A stretch of 5,951 nucleotides of DNA, taken from NCBI GenBank assembly GCA_030668755.1, contig DAOVEW010000088.1, positions 1-5,951 of the forward strand. Direction: 5' to 3'. A program made the translations under genes and the position numbers. Positions 1 to 5,681 of the stretch are shown in pieces. This DNA comes from Bacillota bacterium (lineage in GTDB: Bacteria; Armatimonadota; Hebobacteria; Hebobacterales; Hebobacteraceae). Positions within the stretch are counted from its first letter, which is position 1. Each line of letters opens with the position of its first letter. A model generated the notes under the pieces. That model had not been told where the DNA came from. It did not search any database and saw only the letters and a program-made list of their open reading frames with translations.

Positions 1-1519
1 CCACCCCGGAGCTGTAGCCCGTGGTTTCGATGGCGGAAGACGGGCCCGTCGGACTCGTTATGTCGAAAATCTGCAGGCCGGCGGAGCCGACCGCGACGAA
101 GGCGTACTTCCCCGCGACTGCCGCGTCGTTGGCCGACCCGCTCGTCGCTCGCGTGAAGAGCACGCTTGGGGCCTGCGGATTGCTGATGTCCACCACCGAG
201 AGGCCGCTGCCGGCAACGGCGACACAGGCGCGCTTCCCGGACACGGCCACCCCGCTCGGATTGCCCGGCGTGGCCACCGAGCCGTATGCGCACGTCGGCG
301 CCGTCGTCGGGGTCGTCAGCTCTATCACGCGCAGCCCTGAGCTCCAATCCGCGACGTACACATAATTGCCCTGCACCGCCGCGTCCATAGCGGGCGTGAT
401 GGCGTCGCAGGCCCACACTTCGTCGGGCTCGGTTGGGTGGGATATGTTGAATGCCCGCACCCCGCCGTCACCATCGGCCACATACGCGGTCGAGCTCGCC
501 ACCGCCACGCCTTCCGACGTGCCGGGCGTGTCTGCCTGACCGATGATCGCGGCCGTGGGCGCTCCGGAGACGTCTATAACGCGCAGCCCACCCGAATCGT
601 CGGCCACATACGCAGCCTCACCTGCTGCGGCGACCGCGACCGCGGAACCAGGGGTATCGTACGAGCCCAGCAAGGCCGGAGAGGCGGGAGTCGCGACGTC
701 TATAACACACAGCCCCCCGGACTCGTCGGCCACGTACACTTTGTCTCCACTCACGAACACGCCGCGCGCAGTGCCGGGGGTGTCGAAAGTCCCCACCCCG
801 CAGTTCAGCCCCGCCGGATCGGTGATCTCGATGACCTGCAGTCCGGCTGTGCCGTCCGCGGCATACGCGTAGCTCCCGGAAACGGCCACATCGAGCACGC
901 GATTGGAGGCGGCGCAGCTATCAACCAGCGCGACCCCGGTCGGGCTGGTGATGTCGAGCATCAGCAGCCCGCCGAAGCTGTCGGCCACATATGCGTAGTC
1001 GCCCGAGACCGCGACGTCCCAGGCGAAGCCGGAGGTATCGTAAGTGTCCGCCACAGTCGGGTCGGCCGGGTCGCTGACGTCAATCACGGTGAGCCCGGCG
1101 CCGTGGTCGGCCACATAGGCATAGCTCCCCGAGACAGCGACACCATAGGCCGTGCCGGGGGTGACGCGATAGCCCACCTCGGCCGGGTCCTCCGGGTCGG
1201 CGATGTCAATGACGCGGAGGCCGTGATCCCAGTCTGCGACATACGCGTAGTCGCCCGAGACAGCGACGCCCTCGGCGGAGCCGGGGGTGTCGCAGAACGC
1301 AACCTGCACGGGATTGGCGGGGTTCGAGATGTCGAAGATAACGAGTGCCCCCTGTGCGGCCACGTACGCGTAATCTCCCTGGATAGCTACGTCGTGCGGC
1401 ATTCCGGAGGCCAGTTGGGCGACGAGGGGTGGTTCGAGAGAGGCTCCGGCGGGGAGAAGCGCGGCGACGTATACGAGCAGCAACGTCAGGCCCACCAGAA
1501 CGGCATTGCGGACGGACAT
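1..1519 (-). CDS. Secreted LVIVD-repeat beta-propeller-like protein (3' end outside window)
   Basis: Translating the minus strand from the ATG at 1519-1517 gives 506 residues with no stop before the window edge, so the gene is partial at its C-terminus. Residues 1-27 form a signal peptide: a short charged start (MSVRN), a hydrophobic core (VLVGLTLLLVYVAALL), then a probable cut near PAGA. From about residue 43 the protein is eleven consecutive ~42-residue units plus the start of a twelfth. The typical unit is GVAVSGDYAYVAD, then GLRVIDIS-P, then DTPGSA. This matches the LVIVD repeat family, found in surface or secreted bacterial and archaeal proteins and predicted to fold as beta-propeller blades. 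An AGGAGG SD at 1530-1525, 5 nt from the ATG, supports the start. No catalytic motif is visible. Role unknown: an extracellular binding or scaffold function is only inferred. The family call is secure; the total length is not known. Confidence 0.93.
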   Translation of the reverse strand, partial: MSVRNAVLVGLTLLLVYVAALLPAGASLEPPLVAQLASGMPHDVAIQGDYAYVAAQGALVIFDISNPANPVQVAFCDTPGSAEGVAVSGDYAYVADWDHGLRVIDIADPEDPAEVGYRVTPGTAYGVAVSGSYAYVADHGAGLTVIDVSDPADPTVADTYDTSGFAWDVAVSGDYAYVADSFGGLLMLDITSPTGVALVDSCAASNRVLDVAVSGSYAYAADGTAGLQVIEITDPAGLNCGVGTFDTPGTARGVFVSGDKVYVADESGGLCVIDVATPASPALLGSYDTPGSAVAVAAAGEAAYVADDSGGLRVIDVSGAPTAAIIGQADTPGTSEGVAVASSTAYVADGDGGVRAFNISHPTEPDEVWACDAITPAMDAAVQGNYVYVADWSSGLRVIELTTPTTAPTCAYGSVATPGNPSGVAVSGKRACVAVAGSGLSVVDISNPQAPSVLFTRATSGSANDAAVAGKYAFVAVGSAGLQIFDITSPTGPSSAIETTGYSSGV

Positions 1520-1543
1520 CTTCCCCTCCTTCTTTTAGGGAAG
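1520..1543 (-). promoter_or_regulatory. Strong SD of the LVIVD gene inside a short inverted repeat
   Basis: Read on the minus strand, CTTCCC (1543-1538) can pair with GGGAAG (1525-1520), enclosing a 12-nt loop that contains most of the AGGAGG SD (1530-1525). The stem ends directly at the ATG (1519). The SD itself is certain. That the 6-bp stem affects translation is an inference. Confidence 0.5.
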
Positions 1544-1562
1544 CGACTGTTCGCCAGGCCGC

Positions 1563-1584
1563 GCTCCGCCCCCCCAGGCGGAGC
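1563..1584 (-). other. GC-rich hairpin in the 5' leader of the LVIVD gene
   Basis: GCTCCGCC (1563-1570) and GGCGGAGC (1577-1584) are perfect 8-bp complements around a 6-nt loop. The hairpin lies between the predicted minus-strand promoter and the SD, so it would sit in the untranslated leader of the LVIVD mRNA. No T-run follows on either strand, so it does not look like a canonical intrinsic terminator. It could stabilise the mRNA; the function is unknown. Confidence 0.5.
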
Positions 1585-1618
1585 AACAGGACATGGCAGC
1601 GATACAACTTTATACTGC

Positions 1619-1647
1619 AATCTATCAGAATGAGGACGGCGAGTCAA
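1619..1647 (-). promoter_or_regulatory. Predicted sigma70-type promoter for the LVIVD gene
   Basis: On the minus strand there is TTGACT (1647-1642; 5/6 to TTGACA), a 17-nt spacer, then TAGATT (1624-1619; 4/6 to TATAAT). Transcription would begin near 1612, giving a leader of about 90 nt before the ATG at 1519. It is the best match found between the LVIVD start and the repeats further upstream. Confidence 0.55.
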
Positions 1648-1719
1648 TATGAGATCGGCGCCAGGTGTGACTGGAAACCTTTGGTCTTACGCCGAGGCTC
1701 TCCAATCCTCCCCAGCAGC

Positions 1720-1756
1720 GACATTCCTGTCGCGACCCTGTCGGCACGGGAATGTC
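1720..1756. repeat. 37-bp imperfect palindrome
   Basis: The segment begins with GACATTCC (1720-1727) and ends with the exact reverse complement GGAATGTC (1749-1756). Pairing continues inward imperfectly (GT with AC next to the arms, and partial matches in the GTCGCGACC/CTGTCGGC centre). It resembles a dispersed intergenic palindrome (REP-like) or a protein-binding site. No poly-T tract follows, so a terminator is unlikely. The identity is unknown. Confidence 0.5.
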
Positions 1757-1862
1757 CCTCCTACGAGCGGCAATTGCCTTCGGCAACCAAGAGAAAACGG
1801 TCACACCCGACCCGGGAGATGCGACCGGAAACTCTCCCTGCCGCGGAATATACTGCAAGAAC

Positions 1863-1970
1863 GTTACCCCGACTCCGCCGCAAACAACCGTCACCCCGAC
1901 TCTGCCGCAAACAATCGTCACCCCGACTCCGCCGCAAACAACTGTCATCCTGAGTCCGCCGCAGGCGGGC
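1863..1970. repeat. 27-bp tandem repeat, three close copies plus a divergent fourth
   Basis: Units lie at 1863-1889, 1890-1916 and 1917-1943, and differ by one to three bases. The consensus starts GTCACCCCGACTCCGCCGCA and ends AACAACC. A fourth, more divergent unit (1944-1970) keeps the register but reads GTCATCCTGAGTCCGCCGCA at its start. It forms the left part of the palindromic element described next. The array seems to be a duplication of that element's left arm. No function can be assigned. Confidence 0.85.
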
Positions 1971-1980
1971 GAAGGATCTC
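1944..1980. repeat. Palindromic intergenic repeat of the ATCCTGAG...GAAGGAT type
   Basis: ATCCT (1947-1951) pairs with AGGAT (1973-1977), and inside it CCGCC (1956-1960) pairs with GGCGG (1964-1968) around a 3-nt GCA loop, giving a two-part stem. From memory, the frame TCATCCTGAG ... CGAAGGATCT is a common intergenic repeat in many bacterial genomes. A partial inverted counterpart, GACTCAGGA (2052-2060), is the exact reverse complement of 1948-1956. It is probably a short non-autonomous repeat. Confidence 0.6.
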
Positions 1981-2091
1981 ACCTGGCTCGCTGTATCGCC
2001 GACGTGCTTTGCTCCGCTCAGCATAGCCACCGCCAGCGCCCTTTTCCTTCTGACTCAGGAAGAACAGTCACACCCCCGCACGGCCCCTCAT

Positions 2092-2120
2092 TTGACACCG
2101 GCAGTGCCCCGGCCTATAAT
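2092..2120 (+). promoter_or_regulatory. Perfect-consensus sigma70 promoter for the polyprenyl synthase gene
   Basis: TTGACA (2092-2097), exactly 17 nt, then TATAAT (2115-2120): both hexamers and the spacer match the housekeeping consensus exactly. Transcription would start near 2127. That leaves only about 20 nt before the most upstream GTG (2147), with no SD in between. It leaves about 70 nt before the preferred GTG at 2198, which has one. The strength suggests constitutive expression. Confidence 0.88.
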
Positions 2121-2197
2121 CCGAATCCGACCCACTGCCGCGTCGTGTGACGCAAAGGCGGCGGGCGAAGGCCACAACAGCGATCTTCGGAGTGACT

Positions 2198-3202
2198 GTG
2201 GACGGTCTCGATCGGGCGCGAGGCGTGGGGCTCTCAGCCATCCACTCCCGGCTGGCGCAGTTGCTGGGCGAGGTGGATGTCCGGCTGGCGCGGGTCTGGC
2301 AGGGGCAGGATGAGTTCATAGGTCGTGCCGCCGAGCGCGCTCTGCTCGGGCCCGGGAAACGGCTGCGGCCCACCATCCTGCTGCTCGCCGCGGAGTGCAG
2401 CGGCCGCGCGACAGAGCATGCCCTATCCCTCGCCAGCGTCGTCGAAGTCGTACACGCAGCCTCGCTCATCCACGACGATGTCCTCGATTCCGCCCCCTCT
2501 CGCCGGGGACGGCGCTCGCCGAATGCGCTGTGGGACAACAAGATATCGGTGCTTCTCGGCGACTACCTTATCGCGCGCGCCCTCGACCTGCTGCCCGCCG
2601 GCCACAGGGAGAGATGGGTGCCCGAACTCGCCGAGTTGGCCAGGCGCATGTGCGAGGGCCAGATCCGGGAGCTCCGCGCCGCCGGACGGGCCTTGTCCGA
2701 GGGCCAGTACCTCGACATTGCCAGAGCGAAGACCGGCAGCATCTTCGCTTTCTGCGGCAGCGCCGGCGCCGAGACGAGCGGCGGGCCGCCGGGACTCGCA
2801 GCGCCCCTGCGCCGGTTCGGTGAGAGCTTCGGCATCGCGTTCCAGGTGGCCGACGACATCCTCGACCTCGTTGGCACAGATGGCCAGTCCGGCAAGCCGG
2901 AGGGCGGCGACGCAGCCGAGAGGAAGTTCACACTGCCGCTCATACTGGCGGCCGAGAGCAGCTCTGAGGCGCGCGCCGAGCTGGGCCGCATCTTCGCCAA
3001 GGCGGAGCTGTCCCAGGAGGATGTGCAGGCGGTGCGAGCCCTCGCGCACTCTGCGGGCGCGGTTGACGCGGCCTGGCAGCGGGTCGCGGAGTGGCTGCAG
3101 TCTGCCTGCGAGCAGCTAGGCGCAGTCCCCGAGAGCGACGCCAAGCAGGCCCTTATCGCCCTGTGTGGCGATCGCTTCCCCATGCCGGTCATGGCGGACT
3201 GA
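2198..3202 (+). CDS. Polyprenyl diphosphate synthase (trans-isoprenyl, long-chain type)
   Basis: A class I trans-prenyltransferase of 334 residues, close to the family's usual ~320. It condenses isopentenyl diphosphate onto an allylic diphosphate. Visible motifs, numbered from GTG 2198: GKRLRP (53-58), first Asp-rich motif LIHDDVLD with D93/D94/D97, RRG (102-104), KTG (178-180), second Asp-rich motif FQVADDILD with D219/D220/D223, and a late KFTLPLI. The residues 4 and 5 before the first DDxxD are small (Ser, Ala), which in this family points to long products (about C30 or more), such as quinone side chains; the exact chain length cannot be read. Start choice: GTG 2198 has GGAG (2189-2192) 5 nt upstream. 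An in-frame GTG at 2147 would add 17 Arg/Lys-rich residues with no SD. GTG 2225 is also possible. No prenyl-quinone genes are adjacent, so the pathway is inferred. The symbol ispB/hepT would be a guess. Confidence 0.93.
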   Translation: MDGLDRARGVGLSAIHSRLAQLLGEVDVRLARVWQGQDEFIGRAAERALLGPGKRLRPTILLLAAECSGRATEHALSLASVVEVVHAASLIHDDVLDSAPSRRGRRSPNALWDNKISVLLGDYLIARALDLLPAGHRERWVPELAELARRMCEGQIRELRAAGRALSEGQYLDIARAKTGSIFAFCGSAGAETSGGPPGLAAPLRRFGESFGIAFQVADDILDLVGTDGQSGKPEGGDAAERKFTLPLILAAESSSEARAELGRIFAKAELSQEDVQAVRALAHSAGAVDAAWQRVAEWLQSACEQLGAVPESDAKQALIALCGDRFPMPVMAD

Positions 3203-3242
3203 GATAGTATCAACCCGCGCCGGGACACACTGTCAGTCCGCC
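3193..3242 (+). terminator. Perfect 10-bp inverted repeat over the stop codon, possible transcript-end structure
   Basis: GGCGGACTGA (3193-3202), which includes the TGA stop, is the exact reverse complement of TCAGTCCGCC (3233-3242). The 30-nt loop holds a further small stem, CCCG (3214-3217) with CGGG (3221-3224). There is no T-tract after it, so it is not a textbook intrinsic terminator. It may protect the 3' end or work with Rho. The inverted repeat is certain, the function is not. Confidence 0.45.
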
Positions 3243-3257
3243 TCGCCCAACCCGCCT

Positions 3258-3287
3258 TTGCCCCGCTGCACGCTTCTGTGCTAGAAT
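3258..3287 (+). promoter_or_regulatory. Predicted extended -10 promoter for the dehydrogenase gene
   Basis: TAGAAT (3282-3287; 5/6) is preceded by TGC (3279-3281), the extended -10 signature. A weak -35, TTGCCC (3258-3263; 4/6), sits 18 nt upstream. The start site would be near 3294, giving a leader of about 25 nt that carries the GGGAGG SD. This suggests the dehydrogenase is transcribed separately from the prenyl synthase, though readthrough is possible. Confidence 0.6.
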
Positions 3288-3318
3288 CCCTGTCACTTGA
3301 CCTCGGGAGGAAGTGGAA

Positions 3319-4368
3319 GTGCTGAAGATCGCGGTGATTCCGGGTGACGGCATCGGGCCGGAGGTGGTGCGGGAGGGGCTCAAGGTGCTGGATGCCGTGG
3401 CCAAGCCCACCAACCTGAAATACGAGCTGACCGAGTTCGACTGGGGCGGGGACCGGTACCTGAAGACGGGGGAGGTGCGACCCGAGGACGGCCTGGACCA
3501 GTTGCGCCGGTTCGACGCCATCTACCTCGGCGCCGTTGGACACCCGGACGTGCCGGTGGGTCTCGTCGAGAGGAAGCTGCTCCTCGACATCCGCTTCGGC
3601 CTCGACCAATACGTGAACCTCCGCCCGATCAAGCTCTACCCCGGCGTATGGACGCCGATCAAGGACAAAGGCCCCGACGAGATTGACTTCCTCGTGGTGA
3701 GGGAGAACACGGAGGACATGTACGTAGGCACCGGCGGCTTCGCCCATTACGGCACCCCGGATGAGGTCGCCACTCAGGTGGCGGTCTACACGCGCAAGGG
3801 CACCGAGCGGATCATCCGCTACGCGTTCGAGGCGGCCCGCGCGCGCAATGACGAGAAGAAGGTCACGCTCGTGGACAAATCCAACGTGCTTACCTACGGG
3901 CACGACCTCTGGCAGCGCGTGTTTGCCGAAGTGGGGGAGGAGTACCCCGACGTCGAGAAGGATCGCGCCTACGTTGACGCCGCCTGCATGTGGATGGTCA
4001 AGAACCCCGAGTGGTTCGACGTAATCGTCACCACGAACATGTTCGGCGACATCATCACCGACCTCGGCGCGATGATCCAGGGAGGCATGGGCGTGGCGGC
4101 CTCCGGGAACATCAACCCCGAGGGCGCCTCCATGTTCGAGCCCATCCACGGCTCCGCTCCCAAGTACGCCGGCCAGAACAAGGCCAACCCCATCGCAACT
4201 ATCGCGGCAATGCACATGCTGCTCGAACATGTGGGAGCCACGGAGGCGGCCGCGCGCATTGAGAACGCGATCGTGAAGGTCCTGGACAGCGGCGAGATCC
4301 TCGACCTCTCGGCCGGCAAATGCCCGCCCACCAGCGAGATTGGGGACATGATCGCGGCTGCTGTCTGA
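3319..4368 (+). CDS. Isocitrate/isopropylmalate dehydrogenase family enzyme, probably 3-isopropylmalate dehydrogenase-like
   Basis: A 349-residue beta-decarboxylating dehydrogenase of the usual family length. It oxidises a 2-hydroxy acid with loss of CO2, using NAD(P)+ and Mg2+/Mn2+. Motifs, numbered from GTG 3319: IAVIPGDGIGPE near the N-terminus; substrate arginines in LLLDIR (R92), VNLRP (R102) and VVREN (R128); catalytic Tyr in MYVG (Y135) and Lys in VDKSN (K187); metal aspartates D220, D244 and D248 (FGDIITDLGA); cofactor segment HGSAPKYAG near 277-285. The Leu two residues before the 'DIR' segment matches isopropylmalate rather than isocitrate enzymes, where Asn sits. DQYVNLRP also resembles tartrate/D-malate dehydrogenases. 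The Lys-Tyr after HGSAP is the pair that binds the NADP 2'-phosphate in E. coli isocitrate dehydrogenase; NAD enzymes usually have Asp-Ile. Substrate and cofactor are therefore open. No leuA/C/D is adjacent. Start: GTG 3319 lies 8 nt from GGAGG (3306-3310), whereas GTG 3313 would be only 2 nt away. Confidence 0.9.
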   Translation: MLKIAVIPGDGIGPEVVREGLKVLDAVAKPTNLKYELTEFDWGGDRYLKTGEVRPEDGLDQLRRFDAIYLGAVGHPDVPVGLVERKLLLDIRFGLDQYVNLRPIKLYPGVWTPIKDKGPDEIDFLVVRENTEDMYVGTGGFAHYGTPDEVATQVAVYTRKGTERIIRYAFEAARARNDEKKVTLVDKSNVLTYGHDLWQRVFAEVGEEYPDVEKDRAYVDAACMWMVKNPEWFDVIVTTNMFGDIITDLGAMIQGGMGVAASGNINPEGASMFEPIHGSAPKYAGQNKANPIATIAAMHMLLEHVGATEAAARIENAIVKVLDSGEILDLSAGKCPPTSEIGDMIAAAV

Positions 4369-4398
4369 GGATTATCACCCCATGCGCCAGCAGGTCGC

Positions 4399-4416
4399 CC
4401 GGCGGTCCACCGCCGG
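4399..4416 (+). terminator. Short GC hairpin after the dehydrogenase, weak terminator candidate
   Basis: CCGGCGG (4399-4405), loop TCCA, CCGCCGG (4410-4416) form a perfect 7-bp stem 30 nt after the stop. A C-rich, not T-rich, stretch follows, so an intrinsic terminator is doubtful. Confidence 0.35.
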
Positions 4417-4461
4417 CCCGCCTCCGCCTCCCTCCTGACTTGCCCCATCCACACATAACCT

Positions 4462-4513
4462 ACCGCGGCGGCCGAGGCGATAGGCCTCCATACGGTCGCG
4501 AAGTCTTCACCGT
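4462..4513 (+). other. Potentially structured leader region upstream of modC
   Basis: GAGGC (4474-4478) pairs with GCCTC (4484-4488). CGGT (4493-4496) can pair either back with ACCG (4462-4465) or, as ACGGT (4492-4496), forward with ACCGT (4509-4513). The stems are short and could be chance in GC-rich DNA. Their position upstream of a molybdate transporter makes a molybdenum-cofactor-type leader thinkable. I could not match it to the known Moco RNA or to a ModE operator by eye. Confidence 0.2.
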
Positions 4514-4595
4514 CCCTTCATAGTTCTTTCACAGTGCTGCGGTAGAGTTCTTATCGAGTTACGTTGTGGTGGCGCGGTGGGGGAGCGCAGGCACC

Positions 4596-5663
4596 ATGCT
4601 TTCGGTAGAGGTGAGCAAGCAACTTCGCGAGTTCCCGCTCGAGATCGGCTTTCAGGTGAGGCCGGCCGAGACCCTGGTAATCATCGGCCCCAGCGGCTGC
4701 GGCAAGACCACGACGCTTAACATCATCGCCGGCCTCCTCCCGCCCGACCAAGGCCGAATCGCCCTGGGCGACCGCGTGCTGTGCGACACGAGGCGCGAGC
4801 CCTGCTTGGCTGCCGAAAAGCGCAGGGTCGGCTATGTGTTTCAGGACTTCGCACTCTTCCCCCACATGAGTGTCTTCGACAACGTTGCCTACGGCCTCCA
4901 GGCCCGTCGGCGGCCCAAACCTGAGGTCCGCAGCAAGGTCCACGAGGTGCTCCGCCTGCTCGGCATCGAACACTTGAGGGACCACCGCCCGGCTGCGCTC
5001 TCCGGAGGCGAACGACAGCGCGTGGCATTGGCCCGTGCCATTGCCTGCGACGCAGAGATCCTCCTCCTGGACGAGCCCCTCGGATCGCTCGACGCCCAGA
5101 CCCGAAACCGCGTGCGCGGCGAGCTTCAGCGCATGCTCCGCGTGGTGGGCCGCATCGCCATCATGGTCACTCACGACTACCTCGATGCGCTCACCTTCGG
5201 TGACCGGATCTGCGTCATGGACCGAGGTCGGGTTCTCCAGATAGGAGAGCGACAGGAATTGCTGCGCCATCCCAAATCGCGCTTCGTGGCCGAGCTCACC
5301 GGAGTGAACTTCTACCAGGGAGCCATCAGCGCGCCGCGCAAGCAGGGCGTCGCAGAGGTCTGGGTCGGCGACGCCTGTCTCCACGTCGCCTCCGACAGCG
5401 ACGAGCTGGGCGACGCGCTTCTCGCCTTCTTCCCCAGCGATGTCGCCATCAGCCGCCAGCGGCCGTCCGGCTCTCCGCGCAACGTCTTCGAGTCCCGCGT
5501 CCAGGAGGTCGTCCACATGGGCGACAAGGTCCGAGTGGCCCTGAACGGCGCGGTGCTCATGTGCGCCGAGATAACAGCCGGCTCCCTGGACAAGCTCTCC
5601 ATCCGCGCCGGTGACACCGTCTACGCCTCCGTCAAGGCCACGGCGATCAAGACATATCGCTGA
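4596..5663 (+). CDS. modC: Molybdate/tungstate ABC transporter ATP-binding protein ModC
   Basis: The cytoplasmic ATPase of an oxyanion importer, 355 residues, the usual ModC size. Motifs, numbered from ATG 4596: Walker A GPSGCGKTT (31-39), Q-loop VFQDFALFPH (Q83), signature LSGGERQRVALARA (135-148), Walker B ILLLDEP (155-161) with D-loop SLD (164-166), and H-loop VTHD (H193). Residues from about 293 (SPRNVFESRV...) to the end (SVKATAIKTYR) form a TOBE/Mop-type domain, which binds molybdate or tungstate in ModC proteins and can inhibit transport. That domain and the ModA-like gene 18 nt downstream separate it from sulfate or sugar ATPases. Tungstate cannot be excluded. Start: ATG 4596 is preceded by GGGAG (4581-4585) at 10 nt. 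An in-frame GTG at 4566 would add ten residues not expected in the family. The first gene of a probable modC-modA operon; modB is not in view. Confidence 0.93.
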   Translation: MLSVEVSKQLREFPLEIGFQVRPAETLVIIGPSGCGKTTTLNIIAGLLPPDQGRIALGDRVLCDTRREPCLAAEKRRVGYVFQDFALFPHMSVFDNVAYGLQARRRPKPEVRSKVHEVLRLLGIEHLRDHRPAALSGGERQRVALARAIACDAEILLLDEPLGSLDAQTRNRVRGELQRMLRVVGRIAIMVTHDYLDALTFGDRICVMDRGRVLQIGERQELLRHPKSRFVAELTGVNFYQGAISAPRKQGVAEVWVGDACLHVASDSDELGDALLAFFPSDVAISRQRPSGSPRNVFESRVQEVVHMGDKVRVALNGAVLMCAEITAGSLDKLSIRAGDTVYASVKATAIKTYR

Positions 5664-5681
5664 TTCAGGAGTGAACTGAAC

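Larger units (their letters stand above)
1648..2091. other. Divergent intergenic region with repeats, no gene recognised
   Basis: This ~440-bp stretch separates the two divergent promoters. Several overlapping reading frames of 90-170 codons run through it on both strands. They are low-complexity (runs such as HPDSAANNR or RLRRKQ), have no convincing SD, and arise because the 27-bp tandem repeat is a multiple of three and lacks stops. I treat the region as non-coding. Its contents are listed separately: an imperfect palindrome, a short tandem array and a palindromic repeat. Nothing recognisable as an RNA gene was seen. Confidence 0.6.

Noticed and set aside
1774..1786. Small hairpin TTGCC-TTC-GGCAA
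   Set aside because: A 5-bp stem with no T-run and no neighbouring gene end; expected by chance.
1863..1970. CRISPR-like array
   Set aside because: The 27-bp units abut directly without spacers, so this is a simple tandem repeat.
1649..2150. Overlapping open frames in the intergenic region with repeated peptides (HPDSAANN, TPPQTTV)
   Set aside because: The peptide repeats come from the 27-bp DNA tandem repeat read in different frames; there is no SD, no domain, and frames on both strands are open alike.
2563..4230. 555-codon open frame on the minus strand
   Set aside because: It spans two well-supported plus-strand genes and their intergenic gap; its translation is a compositional shadow with no recognisable motifs.
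4527..4556. Promoter for modC (TTCACA followed by TTATCG or TCTTAT)
   Set aside because: The -35 is acceptable but no -10 at 16-18 nt matches well; too weak to list as a feature.
4551..5516. 321-codon open frame on the minus strand
   Set aside because: It lies antisense to modC, which has every ABC ATPase motif; it is a GC-rich shadow.
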